DNA of 32,199 nucleotides from a virus: positions 1 to 32,199 of the IMG/VR virus record IMGVR_UViG_3300013138_000028. One strand, 5' to 3'. This document shows, piece after piece, positions 23,218 to 32,199 of the stretch. Within the stretch, counting starts at the first letter, position 1, and every line of letters begins with the position of its first letter. Below the pieces are notes generated by a model. It did not search any database and was not told the origin of the DNA. It was given only the letters and a program-made list of their open reading frames with translations. The position numbers and the translations under genes are program-made.

Positions 23218-24129
23218 ATGGCAGAAAATACAAAAGATCTCAGAATTACAACTATAAGTCTTGATGAATACGATAGACTTAAATCAGAAATTAGTGTACT
23301 AAAAGAAAAGGCTGGTGCGCAAACCCAGACTATTCATCAATTACAAGATGAAATATCTAAATCTGAAAAAGAACAACCTAAAATTAGAGTTACTCATTAT
23401 ACTGAAAGGTATAATGATTGGGATGACAAAGTATATTTTGATGAAAATAAAGTAGAATTCATGAATATGTCAGAAGTAGTTTCTTTAGCAAATAAACAAG
23501 CTGAAACTAAAGTTAATAGCAAGTTAAAAAAACTTGAAGAAACAGTTGACTATTATGAAAGAATTGAAAAACTGTTAAAGAAAGAAAATCTTAATTTAGA
23601 AGATGAATTAAGAGAACAGAAAAATACTTTTAAAAAAGAAAGAAGTAAAATTACTTCTGAATATGACGAATTACTTAATAGTAACGAAAGTGAATATGAA
23701 AAGAACATTAATAAACTTGTAAAAGCATCTAAACAAGATAATGAATCTTACAATGAAACTATAAAAGAACTTAAAGAAGAAATTCAGAAAGTTAAAGATA
23801 GTAAAACTGACGAAGAAGTCGAGAAAAAACGTAACGAAGAAATTAAAACTCTTAAGGGGCGTATCGCTGATCTCGAAAAAATACTTAATGATCTTAAGAA
23901 TACATCATTCTTCAAAAGAATTGGTAAACTTCGTAATATAACACTTGAACAGAACAAAGCTGCACAGGAACTCAAAGAGAGAGAATGGAATGCAGATAAA
24001 ATAGGCACTACTTGGGTAAAAGAAAATGGTAAAACACGTAAATATAATTATTTTGACGATGTATATACTAATATGAAGAAAATGTATAATGGTGTCTATG
24101 ATTGGGCCTTTAGTTGGGTACAATTCTAA
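23218..24129 (+). CDS. Long coiled-coil protein (303 aa)
   Basis: ATG 23218 preceded by TACATATTAAG. Residues ~10-50 and especially ~95-235 are continuous charged heptads (KKLEETVDYYERIEKLLKK; EEIKTLKGRIADLEKIL), a long coiled coil. The last ~45 residues change to a globular Trp-containing tail (TWVKENGKTRKYNYF and YDWAFSWVQF). The region 45-75 has a short conserved-looking strand block (IRVTHYTERYNDWDDKVYF). It is the last + strand gene before the convergent zone. A structural, scaffold or anti-host role is possible; none is demonstrated. Confidence 0.7.
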   Translation: MAENTKDLRITTISLDEYDRLKSEISVLKEKAGAQTQTIHQLQDEISKSEKEQPKIRVTHYTERYNDWDDKVYFDENKVEFMNMSEVVSLANKQAETKVNSKLKKLEETVDYYERIEKLLKKENLNLEDELREQKNTFKKERSKITSEYDELLNSNESEYEKNINKLVKASKQDNESYNETIKELKEEIQKVKDSKTDEEVEKKRNEEIKTLKGRIADLEKILNDLKNTSFFKRIGKLRNITLEQNKAAQELKEREWNADKIGTTWVKENGKTRKYNYFDDVYTNMKKMYNGVYDWAFSWVQF

Positions 24130-24143
24130 TAATTATTAAAAAA

Positions 24144-24184
24144 TGCCTCTAGAACGCATTTTAAAGCGATCTGAGGCACTTTTA
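24144..24184 (+). terminator. Terminator after the + strand block
   Basis: TGCCTC/GAGGCA (24144-24149/24173-24178), AGA/TCT and CGC/GCG stack around an A/T loop, followed by CTTTT (24180-24184). It lies 14 bases after the stop at 24129 and closes the rightward transcription block. Confidence 0.75.
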
Positions 24185-24234
24185 CTAAGTCCTTAGTCTA
24201 TTTATATTACTTGCTTAATAACATTGCTTAAATT

Positions 24235-24288
24235 GGCTAGAAATAGCCTTAAATGAGGAAAGGGGGCTATATGCCCCCTAACCTTATT
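24235..24288. terminator. Convergent-zone hairpin pair (bidirectional terminator)
   Basis: A perfect GGCTA-GAAA-TAGCC hairpin (24235-24248) is followed by a stronger stem: GGGGGC/GCCCCC (24262-24267/24273-24278), with outer AAATGAGG/CCTTATTT pairing (24251-24258/24281-24288). T-rich sequence follows on the + strand, and the minus-strand giant gene ends 11 bases away, so it probably stops transcription from both sides. The rest of 24130-24298 shows no gene. Confidence 0.75.
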
Positions 24289-24298
24289 TATTAATTTT

Positions 24299-27200
24299 TT
24301 AATTAGTAGTTTCTGTAGGATTATGCCTATCATCAATTGATTTAGGTGTACCTGTAAGTGAAGTTTTATACATCCAAGGAAGTACTTGCTCCATTTCACC
24401 TAACCTATAAAATTGACGTTCAACTGGTACCATTTTATTAAGAGTTTTAATTATTGTAAGTCTACCTTTCCACTTACCTCTTTCATCTCTATCCATAGGA
24501 TGAAATATTTGACCGCTTAAATCAATAATATTTTCTATTACAGACATAGATGCAGCTGGAGATCTAAGAATAGACATAGCACTGTCTAATTTAGGAGAAA
24601 AGAATAATAATTCATTTTGTAACCTATATGCTTGATATGCTGTAAATGCCCAGAATCTAGATTCAAATTCATCGTCGTCATCATCACTACCTATTTTAAA
24701 TTTCATAGCAAGATTAGCCATTATAACAGCTATTATTAAGAAACCTACTTCATATAATGTACGTTGTATATTAGCTTTTTCATGATCAGTAAGAGAAGCC
24801 CATTCTTCTTTAAATATAGACATTTTAAATGATTGAAGATTACTCATTAATCGTTGTAAGAATGCATATTCAGGATGTTCTTCGTCTTTACTAAATATAG
24901 TACCTATAGTATTACCTATATAGTTACCAGTAGTAATATAATTACCTTCTACAAATTGTTCTAGACGTTCCATATAAGCATCTGCTCTAAGGAATTTTTC
25001 TTTACTCTTCTTACCAGTTATTGGATCAATTATAGTTCTAGTTTCCCACATACTATGACCCCATCTACGTCTAAAACCAGGTACAATAAAATGCCTAAAT
25101 AAATAAGCCATACGGCCCAAAGCCATACGTTGTATAGCAACTCTACCTAAACTAGAATACTCACCATGTAACCTTGAAAGAATACCACGTACTTTAACTT
25201 TAAATGCAAGTTGATCTTCTTCTGTCCATTTATTTAAACGTAAAAATCTTTCATAATCACCTGAAGACATAGTAGACTTCTGTTTTAATTGAAGTTTACC
25301 ATCTTTCATTTCATATTGATCTAATAAACGACCTATAACTTTACCATCAAGATCTTTCATTTCTTTATTAGCTAATAAACCAAATAAAAATCTTGATTGC
25401 ATATAATGTTCACCAGAATGTAAAGTAAAATATACAGTATTAGATGTAACTAATTGACCAAATTTAGTACGTACATCCATATTAGTATTACCATAGTCAT
25501 CTAATATACCAAAAAATTCTATTAAATTACTACCTAATGATTTAGGAGCCCTAGAACCTATGTCTCCAGTTATACCACCTAATGTCTTTAAATGAAATTT
25601 ATCGGCATATAAAAAATCTTTAGGAGTCATATATTCCATAGCAAAACTTTCTATACGTTCCAATGTTTCACCTAATAATACGTTAGCAGTACCAGCAACA
25701 AAGTTTACACCAAGTAAGTTTAATGAAGTATAAGAATTAATAAAATCAAAAAGCTTAGTCACATCAATTTTACCAAACAGTAAACCAGCATCTTTTTCCT
25801 TTCTGCCATAAACGCATGCTTCAAACCAATCATTAACCTGATCTGCTAAATTTGATGTATTTACAGTTTGTTCACGTATTGCTTTTTCTTCTTCTGATTC
25901 GTCACCTGCATTTGTCCTACGATATATTTTACGTAGAACTGCTCTACCCATTGAATCTCTTTTAACAGTAGGACGATTGTTAATAATAAATTTAGCTAAT
26001 TCCATTTCTGGTAATACTTGAGACTTATGATAATAATCATTAGCCATTGACCAATATTTAAAGTATATACCAGCTAAATCAAATGATTGTTCTTTAGGAT
26101 CAAATTTCCTATAAACACGTTCTTCACCCTCTTCAGTAATTTCTTTTACTTCTTTAGTAACACGACCAGTAAAATGAGTAGGTAAGAGATATTTAGGATT
26201 ACCTGCTTCATCTAACAACTCTTCATGCACTCTAGTAGTATCATCAATTTTAAATGTAAATCGTTTAGATAATGCACCACGTATAACTTCACCTATACTT
26301 TGACCAGAATCTATACGTTCATGATCTTGTTTAATTACACCTGGAAGTCTATTATTTAACCTATAACCAAATGGTATATAACTATCTGCTTCCATACGCA
26401 TACGAACAATATAATTATATAAATCACCACGTGGATCGTTTGGATTATCTAATATTTTTTTAAGTGCTTGAAACTGTGGATTAGACCATTTACTACTAGG
26501 AGTCCTAAATGCTTGAATATTATTACCTAACCATTTACTTAATAATTCACCTGTTTCAAATCGTAAAGCATTATTCTCTACCATTTGCCAAACAGTAGAT
26601 TTATTCTTAAACATTTGATTTTGTTTTAAATTATTATATTCTTCATCATTAATATATCCATTATCTTTTTGTTCGTTAATAAACTTCCAATATTCATCTT
26701 GAAATGCATCTTTATTTAATACCCAATTACCTGGCATATCCTCATCCCCATCAAGCCAAGCACGTATATAAGCTTTACGATTATCTATATTTTCAATACC
26801 TCTTGCTACTTCTATAATATTTTTATATTCTTTCATCATAGAAGAATAGTAAGACATAATATAATAACCACTATATTCTCCATTAATTTTCTCTAACATA
26901 AAATCATAGAAAGATTCTATTGATTTAGGTATACCTCCATTTGATCTATACCAATCTTCTACTCTACGAAGTAAACTAACTAATTCAGTACGTTTTTCAA
27001 GAGATTCCAATCTAGCTTTTTCATCTTCATAAATAAATCCTTTGATCATTGCAGCAGTTATAGGATCTTTACTATCTAATAAGTTATCTATCCATCTAGC
27101 TAATGTACCAATATCTTTACTTGCTTTCTTTATTTCAGCACGTAGTATAGTTCTAGTACGTTCCTGTAATGTTTCTTCGTTTTCATCAATTGATTTTTCT

Positions 27201-30200
27201 ACATAATCTTTTTCAGTTACACCTTTAGGAATTTCACCTTTAATTTTTTTTCTACGATATTCTTTAATTTTAAGGATACGCATTTCTGCATATGCCATAT
27301 GAAAGAAAGGAGATAAATAATCAACTAATTGTTCAGTGCCTAATCTGCTATATAAACTCTTAATAAGACCACCTAATTTAATAGTTTCATCTAAAGCATT
27401 TATATAATCTGGACCACCATTCTTAAGTCCTATCTCTAAAGTAATTACTGATCTTAATCCATCTTCTTCATTAAGTATAGCATCAAAAGCTAATATAGAG
27501 TCACGCCATGCACTAAGTATATTTAACGGAATTTTCTCATTCTTTTTTTGATATTTTTCATATTCATTAAATATACGTTTTGCTGTTTTATGAGCAAAGT
27601 CTACTATGATTTTAAGTTGTTTTTCAACATCTTTCTCTTTAGTTATATCACTTATAGCTTTATCTATAGATTCTATATCTTGAGCACGTGAACTACGAAA
27701 AGCAATTTGTCTTTTAACACTTAAAGCTTCAAGAGATTTAATTACCATTTTTTCTCTTTCACTTAATTGTTTAGATGAATCATATAAACTTTTTAATGAA
27801 GCCCTAAATTCAGCATCTTTTTGCTTTTGTTCCTCTACATCTATTTGATCATGTACTGGATCACTTAAATAAGAATTATTTTCTTCATTTGTTTTAGTAT
27901 TACTTTTTATAAAAGCATAAAGTAATTTAGTATTTTTATTATAAGGTACAGTAATAATGCCATTTTTAGAATGAGTTTTATCTAATTCTACATTAACTAT
28001 AACATTATCTTCTACTTGAGGTTTAAGTGTGATAATATTTAAAGTATTAACTTTAATACCTGTCATCTTTTCAAGTAGATCTCGATATATACTTATCTGA
28101 ATAGAATGTCTATCTTTATCAGACATAGTCTGAGCTCCACCATATGATTTCTCTACTAAATAATCTTTAAAACCCTTTTCTTTAGTTTTAAAATCATATA
28201 TATGAAAATTATTATTAGAATCAATAACCAACAAGTCTATAAAACCTGCAAGTTTAAGATCTAAATCACTTACTAACACTTCAGATAATATAGTAATTCC
28301 TTTCTTTTTAAAAGGTTTAAGTATATTTTCTATTTGCGTAACTACATCTGGTATATATTTCATACCATTTGCCATAGAAAGATCTGCTGCTATTTTCTTA
28401 ATATCTGCTTCACTTAAAGCATGTATAACATGACCTATACCAGTTGCTCTAGCCTTAGATCTGGCTATTATATCTGCTTTATCAGGATCTGGATTGATTC
28501 TATCACCAGCATAAAATTTAGTTCTTTTCATCATTTCTGTAACAGATGAAAAGACAACTTTATCTTCATCTTTCAAGTCATTACCTTCAGCATCTTTAAT
28601 TAATGTATAAGTATGAGTAGTAGGATCAAAATCAAACATCTGAGAAAACTTATCTAACTTAGCCCATATATCTTGATGCGTAACGTTTTCTTTATTTAAA
28701 TATACATCTTCAGATATATCACGATTTAAAGTCCAATATGATTTACCAGTAGGCTTAAACATTTCTGCTTTACCAAGATAAGTAATAACAGCCTCAAATG
28801 TTGCATCATATACAGATGAACCTGTAAAGAATTTATGTAATGCACGTAAGAATCTTTGCCATAAATTTAATTTCATGGTCATAGCTTCTTTCATGATTGT
28901 AGAATCAGTAAGCATATATGCTAAGAATTCATCTATATTTTTATATGCTTTCCGATTAGTATATTTAGATTGTTTCTTAGCAATAGCATATAATCTTTCT
29001 ATAGTAGTCTTGAATTCTTTCTCTTCTTCAGTATAATCATCATGTAGTGCCTTTAATGTAAAAGCATGTAATAATTCATGTACTATAGTAGCTCCTACTT
29101 CTTGTAAACTATTACCATTATTATTAACATGAACAAATCTATTTAAATATATAGTATTAGTTTCTGGATCAAAGAAACCATATCTAGTATCTTCATTATC
29201 AATTACTACAATTTTTAAAGTAGGATTATAAAATAATTTACTATGTATAATAGATAGTAATTTCTTTTGTTCTTCTGGAAAATCTACACTTTCCAAATAA
29301 TCAAATATTTCAAGTGTATTTTTATCAGAAATATTTTCGAATACATCTTCTACTTTACGTTCTTCATTATGTACTGCTTCTTGTATATCTTGTTCAGAAA
29401 AAGATAACTCATCTTTATTTGATTCTAATGCTTTAGTAACAGTTATTTTCCATATCTTACGATTATTAGGAGCAAAATTACTATTAAGTGATTTTTGAGT
29501 TTGACTAACTGGAAATACTACTTGTTCATATCTAAAAGTATAATCTTCTGGACCATACAATTTAACTAAACGTTGTAATTCTTTAATTACTTTATCAAAT
29601 GTAAATAAAGTTGATTGTCTACCATTTTTAAATGTAACTAATTTTTCTATCTTTTCAACCCACCATGTTTCTGGATTATATGAATCAGTAAGATCAACTA
29701 AAGTACCATCTTTTTGCTTGTACTTACCATTCTCTACACGAGAATACATACGTTTAAGAAATTCTGATTTAGTTTCAGGTTCTTTTTTATTGAATACTTC
29801 AATATTACGAGATAATTTTTCTATTGTTAAATTATTTTTGATAGGAGCGAAAGTAAAATGCCTTAAGCCAGATTCTTGAGCTACATTTTGCATAATCATA
29901 TTATAAGGAATATAATTTGCAAAATCTCTAATATCTTTAGCTCTACCCATCATAAGTTTGGCCTTAAAAATAGGTTGCCAATCTTGAAATCCTTTTTCTT
30001 GAGAATCTAAATCATTTTTCTGTACAAAAAATAAATCTATTGAATAATTACCTATAGTACCTGAAATAGTAACTTCTCCAGGTTTAATTCCTTTAAAAGA
30101 AGTAGTAACTTTAAAAGAAGGATATAACTCCTTTATTTTATTTAATATAGGATGTTTACTGTATACTTCCTTTCTAGATAATATGTTTTTAATTATAAAA

Positions 30201-31219
30201 TCACTACCAGCTTCAGTAGCACTAGGAAATGATTCCAGTTCTTTTTGAATAAGATCATTTATATAAGAACCTTGGCTATCTAAATCCACAGTAAAATCTA
30301 AGTCATGCAAATCTTCATCTATAGATCTATATAGAGTACCTTGTCTTCTTAATGATAAAGAGCCAGTTAATAATAATCCTATATTTTGAAAAGACGATAT
30401 AATGTCATTTGCAGTTTCATTTTTAGATAAAGTATCACTATAATTGGTTAATTGTTGCTCTTCAGATAAATTAGTTCCAAATTTACTAAAATTATTATTA
30501 AGTATATCGTTAGCTATATCATCTACTAATAAATTTAATTCCTCTTTAGATAACTTTGTATCTTTAAATAAATTATCTAAAAAAGCTTTTATTTTTAATA
30601 AATAGTATTTAATTTGTCTTTCTAATTTAGAATCAGCCTTAATACTCCAATAATCAGCTTTTCTATTTTGATAACTATCTTTAGGTACATTAAAATTATT
30701 TTTTATAGCATCTGCTATAAAATCTATAACTATTAATTCTTTTATTTTGCCATCTGATAATTGAGGACTCTTTTTTCTATAATCATTAAATATACTATTA
30801 TAATTATCAATGTTTTCTATAGAATGTATTAGATCTGTTCTGATTTTATTTTTTTTACCTAAAAAACTATACGCAACATACGCACTTTCTTTTAATAATC
30901 CTTCTTCTTTATAATTATTTTTTATTAAAATTGTTTTATAAAGTAAATCAGTTAAAGACTGAGCATCATACCCAGATAATTCTTTTAAATCATCTCTAAA
31001 ATCTACAGTTACATTAAGTTTATTTAAAAAAGATAATAACTTATTGGATAATTCATTAGAAGATATTTTCTGATTAGTAGATTTCAAATAATTATCTACC
31101 TGATCTTTAGTAGGTATTTCTTGACCTAGTAAATCATACAAATAAAGAGCAGAATACTTACCTAATTTTTCTACAGCATATTTGTAATCTTCTTGGTTTA
31201 TATTTGGACAAGCTATCAT
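24299..31219 (-). CDS. Giant multidomain phage protein (2,306 aa): NTase-like, HEXXH protease and PD-(D/E)XK-like segments
   Basis: Read on the minus strand. I chose ATG 31219; the longer TTG 31258 start lies in a recent duplication. Numbered from TTG 31258, segments in order are as follows. A nucleotidyltransferase-like motif lies at ~296-322 (TGSLSLRRQG, then DLHDLDFTVD). A zinc-protease motif ATIVHELLHAF lies at ~723-733. A PD-(D/E)XK-like core at ~1003-1055 has LAGFIDLLVIDS, HIYDFKTKEKG and HSIQISIY. Long helical charged regions follow, then a hydrophobic span VGFLIIAVIMANLAMKF at ~2170-2186, followed by DDDDDE. Such fused giants are packaged or ejected virion proteins in crAss-like and related phages (established by analogy, inferred here). 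It lacks the DxDGD motif of the phage RNA polymerase giants. Confidence 0.85.
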   Translation of the reverse strand: MIACPNINQEDYKYAVEKLGKYSALYLYDLLGQEIPTKDQVDNYLKSTNQKISSNELSNKLLSFLNKLNVTVDFRDDLKELSGYDAQSLTDLLYKTILIKNNYKEEGLLKESAYVAYSFLGKKNKIRTDLIHSIENIDNYNSIFNDYRKKSPQLSDGKIKELIVIDFIADAIKNNFNVPKDSYQNRKADYWSIKADSKLERQIKYYLLKIKAFLDNLFKDTKLSKEELNLLVDDIANDILNNNFSKFGTNLSEEQQLTNYSDTLSKNETANDIISSFQNIGLLLTGSLSLRRQGTLYRSIDEDLHDLDFTVDLDSQGSYINDLIQKELESFPSATEAGSDFIIKNILSRKEVYSKHPILNKIKELYPSFKVTTSFKGIKPGEVTISGTIGNYSIDLFFVQKNDLDSQEKGFQDWQPIFKAKLMMGRAKDIRDFANYIPYNMIMQNVAQESGLRHFTFAPIKNNLTIEKLSRNIEVFNKKEPETKSEFLKRMYSRVENGKYKQKDGTLVDLTDSYNPETWWVEKIEKLVTFKNGRQSTLFTFDKVIKELQRLVKLYGPEDYTFRYEQVVFPVSQTQKSLNSNFAPNNRKIWKITVTKALESNKDELSFSEQDIQEAVHNEERKVEDVFENISDKNTLEIFDYLESVDFPEEQKKLLSIIHSKLFYNPTLKIVVIDNEDTRYGFFDPETNTIYLNRFVHVNNNGNSLQEVGATIVHELLHAFTLKALHDDYTEEEKEFKTTIERLYAIAKKQSKYTNRKAYKNIDEFLAYMLTDSTIMKEAMTMKLNLWQRFLRALHKFFTGSSVYDATFEAVITYLGKAEMFKPTGKSYWTLNRDISEDVYLNKENVTHQDIWAKLDKFSQMFDFDPTTHTYTLIKDAEGNDLKDEDKVVFSSVTEMMKRTKFYAGDRINPDPDKADIIARSKARATGIGHVIHALSEADIKKIAADLSMANGMKYIPDVVTQIENILKPFKKKGITILSEVLVSDLDLKLAGFIDLLVIDSNNNFHIYDFKTKEKGFKDYLVEKSYGGAQTMSDKDRHSIQISIYRDLLEKMTGIKVNTLNIITLKPQVEDNVIVNVELDKTHSKNGIITVPYNKNTKLLYAFIKSNTKTNEENNSYLSDPVHDQIDVEEQKQKDAEFRASLKSLYDSSKQLSEREKMVIKSLEALSVKRQIAFRSSRAQDIESIDKAISDITKEKDVEKQLKIIVDFAHKTAKRIFNEYEKYQKKNEKIPLNILSAWRDSILAFDAILNEEDGLRSVITLEIGLKNGGPDYINALDETIKLGGLIKSLYSRLGTEQLVDYLSPFFHMAYAEMRILKIKEYRRKKIKGEIPKGVTEKDYVEKSIDENEETLQERTRTILRAEIKKASKDIGTLARWIDNLLDSKDPITAAMIKGFIYEDEKARLESLEKRTELVSLLRRVEDWYRSNGGIPKSIESFYDFMLEKINGEYSGYYIMSYYSSMMKEYKNIIEVARGIENIDNRKAYIRAWLDGDEDMPGNWVLNKDAFQDEYWKFINEQKDNGYINDEEYNNLKQNQMFKNKSTVWQMVENNALRFETGELLSKWLGNNIQAFRTPSSKWSNPQFQALKKILDNPNDPRGDLYNYIVRMRMEADSYIPFGYRLNNRLPGVIKQDHERIDSGQSIGEVIRGALSKRFTFKIDDTTRVHEELLDEAGNPKYLLPTHFTGRVTKEVKEITEEGEERVYRKFDPKEQSFDLAGIYFKYWSMANDYYHKSQVLPEMELAKFIINNRPTVKRDSMGRAVLRKIYRRTNAGDESEEEKAIREQTVNTSNLADQVNDWFEACVYGRKEKDAGLLFGKIDVTKLFDFINSYTSLNLLGVNFVAGTANVLLGETLERIESFAMEYMTPKDFLYADKFHLKTLGGITGDIGSRAPKSLGSNLIEFFGILDDYGNTNMDVRTKFGQLVTSNTVYFTLHSGEHYMQSRFLFGLLANKEMKDLDGKVIGRLLDQYEMKDGKLQLKQKSTMSSGDYERFLRLNKWTEEDQLAFKVKVRGILSRLHGEYSSLGRVAIQRMALGRMAYLFRHFIVPGFRRRWGHSMWETRTIIDPITGKKSKEKFLRADAYMERLEQFVEGNYITTGNYIGNTIGTIFSKDEEHPEYAFLQRLMSNLQSFKMSIFKEEWASLTDHEKANIQRTLYEVGFLIIAVIMANLAMKFKIGSDDDDDEFESRFWAFTAYQAYRLQNELLFFSPKLDSAMSILRSPAASMSVIENIIDLSGQIFHPMDRDERGKWKGRLTIIKTLNKMVPVERQFYRLGEMEQVLPWMYKTSLTGTPKSIDDRHNPTETTN

Positions 31220-31234
31220 ATTATAAAATTCCTT

Positions 31235-31350
31235 TACAATGTTTATATTTATCTTCAAGTTTTTTCTTTTGTTCAGCTGTTAAATTAAGCCCATACAATG
31301 TTTATATTTATCTTCAAGTTTTTTCTTTTGTTCAGCTGTTAAATTAAGCC
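31235..31350. repeat. 59-nt tandem duplication at a gene junction
   Basis: Two identical 57-nt copies (31235-31291 and 31294-31350), each beginning TACAATGTTTATATTTATC, are separated by CA, giving a 59-nt period. Because 59 is not a multiple of three, the copy shifts frame. The leftward gene enters the second copy out of frame and stops at 31280, reading ...KHCMGLI. Removing one copy would give ...KHCKGIL and a TAA at 31221-31223, one base before the giant gene's ATG. It is either a recent slippage duplication or an assembly error. Confidence 0.92.
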
Positions 31351-32199
31351 AATCATCACTGCTTTTTATACCAAATTCATCAACTAATTCAGCTACTTCT
31401 GTTGGTTCAGTAGAGAATACAGTATGCTCATTGGAAATAAATGGAAATTCGTCGGTTATTTGCTCTTCTTCCTTATTTCCTTCTTCTTCAATCCGCTCTT
31501 GCAAGTCATTTTTTTCAGTATTTAATTGTTCAACAAAATTATTTAATTCAGCTAATTTAGATTTCAAATGATTATATAATAATGGAGTGCGGGATTCAGA
31601 TATATTTGCTATTTTACTATTAAAAAATCCATTCCCTCCAGGTATAATTATTTTTGTATATTTATCACTTTTAATTGCATTTTCTATCTCTAATATTTCA
31701 TCATTAATAACTGATTTAAATTGATCAATGTCTGCATCCGTCCATCTAGCTTCATCTACTGAAACTCCATGCTTTTTATAAAACCATTTCATAGTAGTTA
31801 TTGGATATGCATTATCTAATCCACGTATTACAGCTGTAGTAGGATTACTTTTACTACCATATGATAAATCATTACCATATTTATTTGAATACCAACCAGT
31901 AACATTTGCTTGTATTCCAGAAGTTCTATCTGTATTATCTGTAAATATATATAATGTTCTATTATCTTTTTCTATAACATCCCTATCGTATAAAACAGAA
32001 GCTTTTTCTATAATAATAGGTTCAAAACTTAATTCAAATTGTTTACTTGTTTCTTTTTTAGTAGTATCAATCACTTGTTCCTCCCTAGGTACGTAAGTGT
32101 AATCAGCAAATTTTTCTGCCCCAACCATACTATTAAGGAATTCTTCTTCATCAGCTTTAGTAATAACATTAAGCTGATTATATATAGGAATTATACTAC
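31280..32199 (-). CDS. Virion-region protein, C-terminal part (5' end outside window)
   Basis: On the minus strand the frame is open to the window edge (SIIPIYNQLNVITKADEEEF precedes Met at 32128), so the gene begins to the right. About 305 residues are visible. A distinctive domain spans TLYIFTDNTDRTSG, then YGSKSNPTTAVIRGLDNAYP, then IIIPGGNGFFNSKIANIS and RTPLLYNHLKSKL, a pattern I recall from large proteins of crAss-like and other big phages, looking like a nucleotide-binding Rossmann-type fold. An acidic coiled linker follows, then a short helix (LTAEQKKKLEDKYKH) whose coding sequence is the duplicated unit. It is probably co-transcribed with the giant gene. Function unknown. Confidence 0.75.
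   Translation of the reverse strand, partial: SIIPIYNQLNVITKADEEEFLNSMVGAEKFADYTYVPREEQVIDTTKKETSKQFELSFEPIIIEKASVLYDRDVIEKDNRTLYIFTDNTDRTSGIQANVTGWYSNKYGNDLSYGSKSNPTTAVIRGLDNAYPITTMKWFYKKHGVSVDEARWTDADIDQFKSVINDEILEIENAIKSDKYTKIIIPGGNGFFNSKIANISESRTPLLYNHLKSKLAELNNFVEQLNTEKNDLQERIEEEGNKEEEQITDEFPFISNEHTVFSTEPTEVAELVDEFGIKSSDDWLNLTAEQKKKLEDKYKHCMGLI

Noticed and set aside
24202-24399. Minus-strand 65-codon ORF at the end of the giant gene.
   Set aside because: It lies across the convergent terminators and in another frame of the giant gene, with no family features; a shadow.
1-32199. CRISPR arrays and insertion sequences.
   Set aside because: No regularly spaced direct repeats, transposase or paired terminal inverted repeats seen; the only mobile elements are the two group I introns.

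Overview
This window reads as part of a large, AT-rich tailed-phage genome, most likely a crAss-like (Crassvirales-type) phage of a Bacteroidota host. The evidence is as follows. Genes are dense and overlapping on the + strand and form a replication/recombination set: family B DNA polymerase, SF4 (DnaB-type) helicase, Sak4-like ATPase, SSB-like protein, Toprim primase and PD-(D/E)XK nucleases. A convergent minus-strand block encodes a giant multidomain protein of about 2,300 residues, typical of the virion/cargo proteins of these phages. Two conserved genes carry self-splicing introns. Starts lie in A/T-rich leaders and mostly lack a Shine-Dalgarno, and signal peptides look Bacteroidota-like. 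Stops are almost all TAA with one TAG and one TGA, and no in-frame TAG or TGA is needed inside any gene, so the standard bacterial code applies. The phage lineage is inference; the gene families are read from motifs.

Layout. Bases 1-321 hold the end of an unrecognised gene. Bases ~310-2010 have no credible ORF but are visibly less AT-rich than the genes and packed with perfect hairpins and long-range helices, ending in a terminator-like stem plus T-run; this is the best candidate for an undescribed large structured RNA (GOLLD/ROOL-type ornate RNAs are the obvious comparison). Bases 2034-5696 hold small unknown genes, a pseudoknot-capable intergenic RNA, a signal-peptide/two-TM protein, a tRNA-like gene and a secreted M23 endopeptidase (possible lysis cassette). 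Bases 5768-11813 hold a B12-dependent ribonucleotide reductase, unknown proteins, a metallophosphoesterase and a 53-residue cysteine-rich protein.

Bases 11840-24129 are the replication module, opening with a bistable leader RNA. DNA polymerase is split by a 300-nt ORF-less group I intron directly after polymerase motif B. The helicase is split by a 1,010-nt group I intron just after its catalytic Glu. That second intron carries a LAGLIDADG endonuclease gene lying in the P1 loop and reading on through the catalytic core. Both predicted splices restore perfect frame and conserved motifs. A striking pseudoknot sits between the SSB-like and primase genes and ends two bases before the primase ATG, an arrangement that suggests translational control.

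Bases 24130-24298 are a convergent terminator zone. Bases 24299-32199 (minus strand) hold the giant protein, with nucleotidyltransferase-like, HEXXH metalloprotease and PD-(D/E)XK-like segments plus a C-terminal membrane segment, and the truncated gene upstream of it. A 59-nt tandem duplication at their junction changes the end of the upstream protein.
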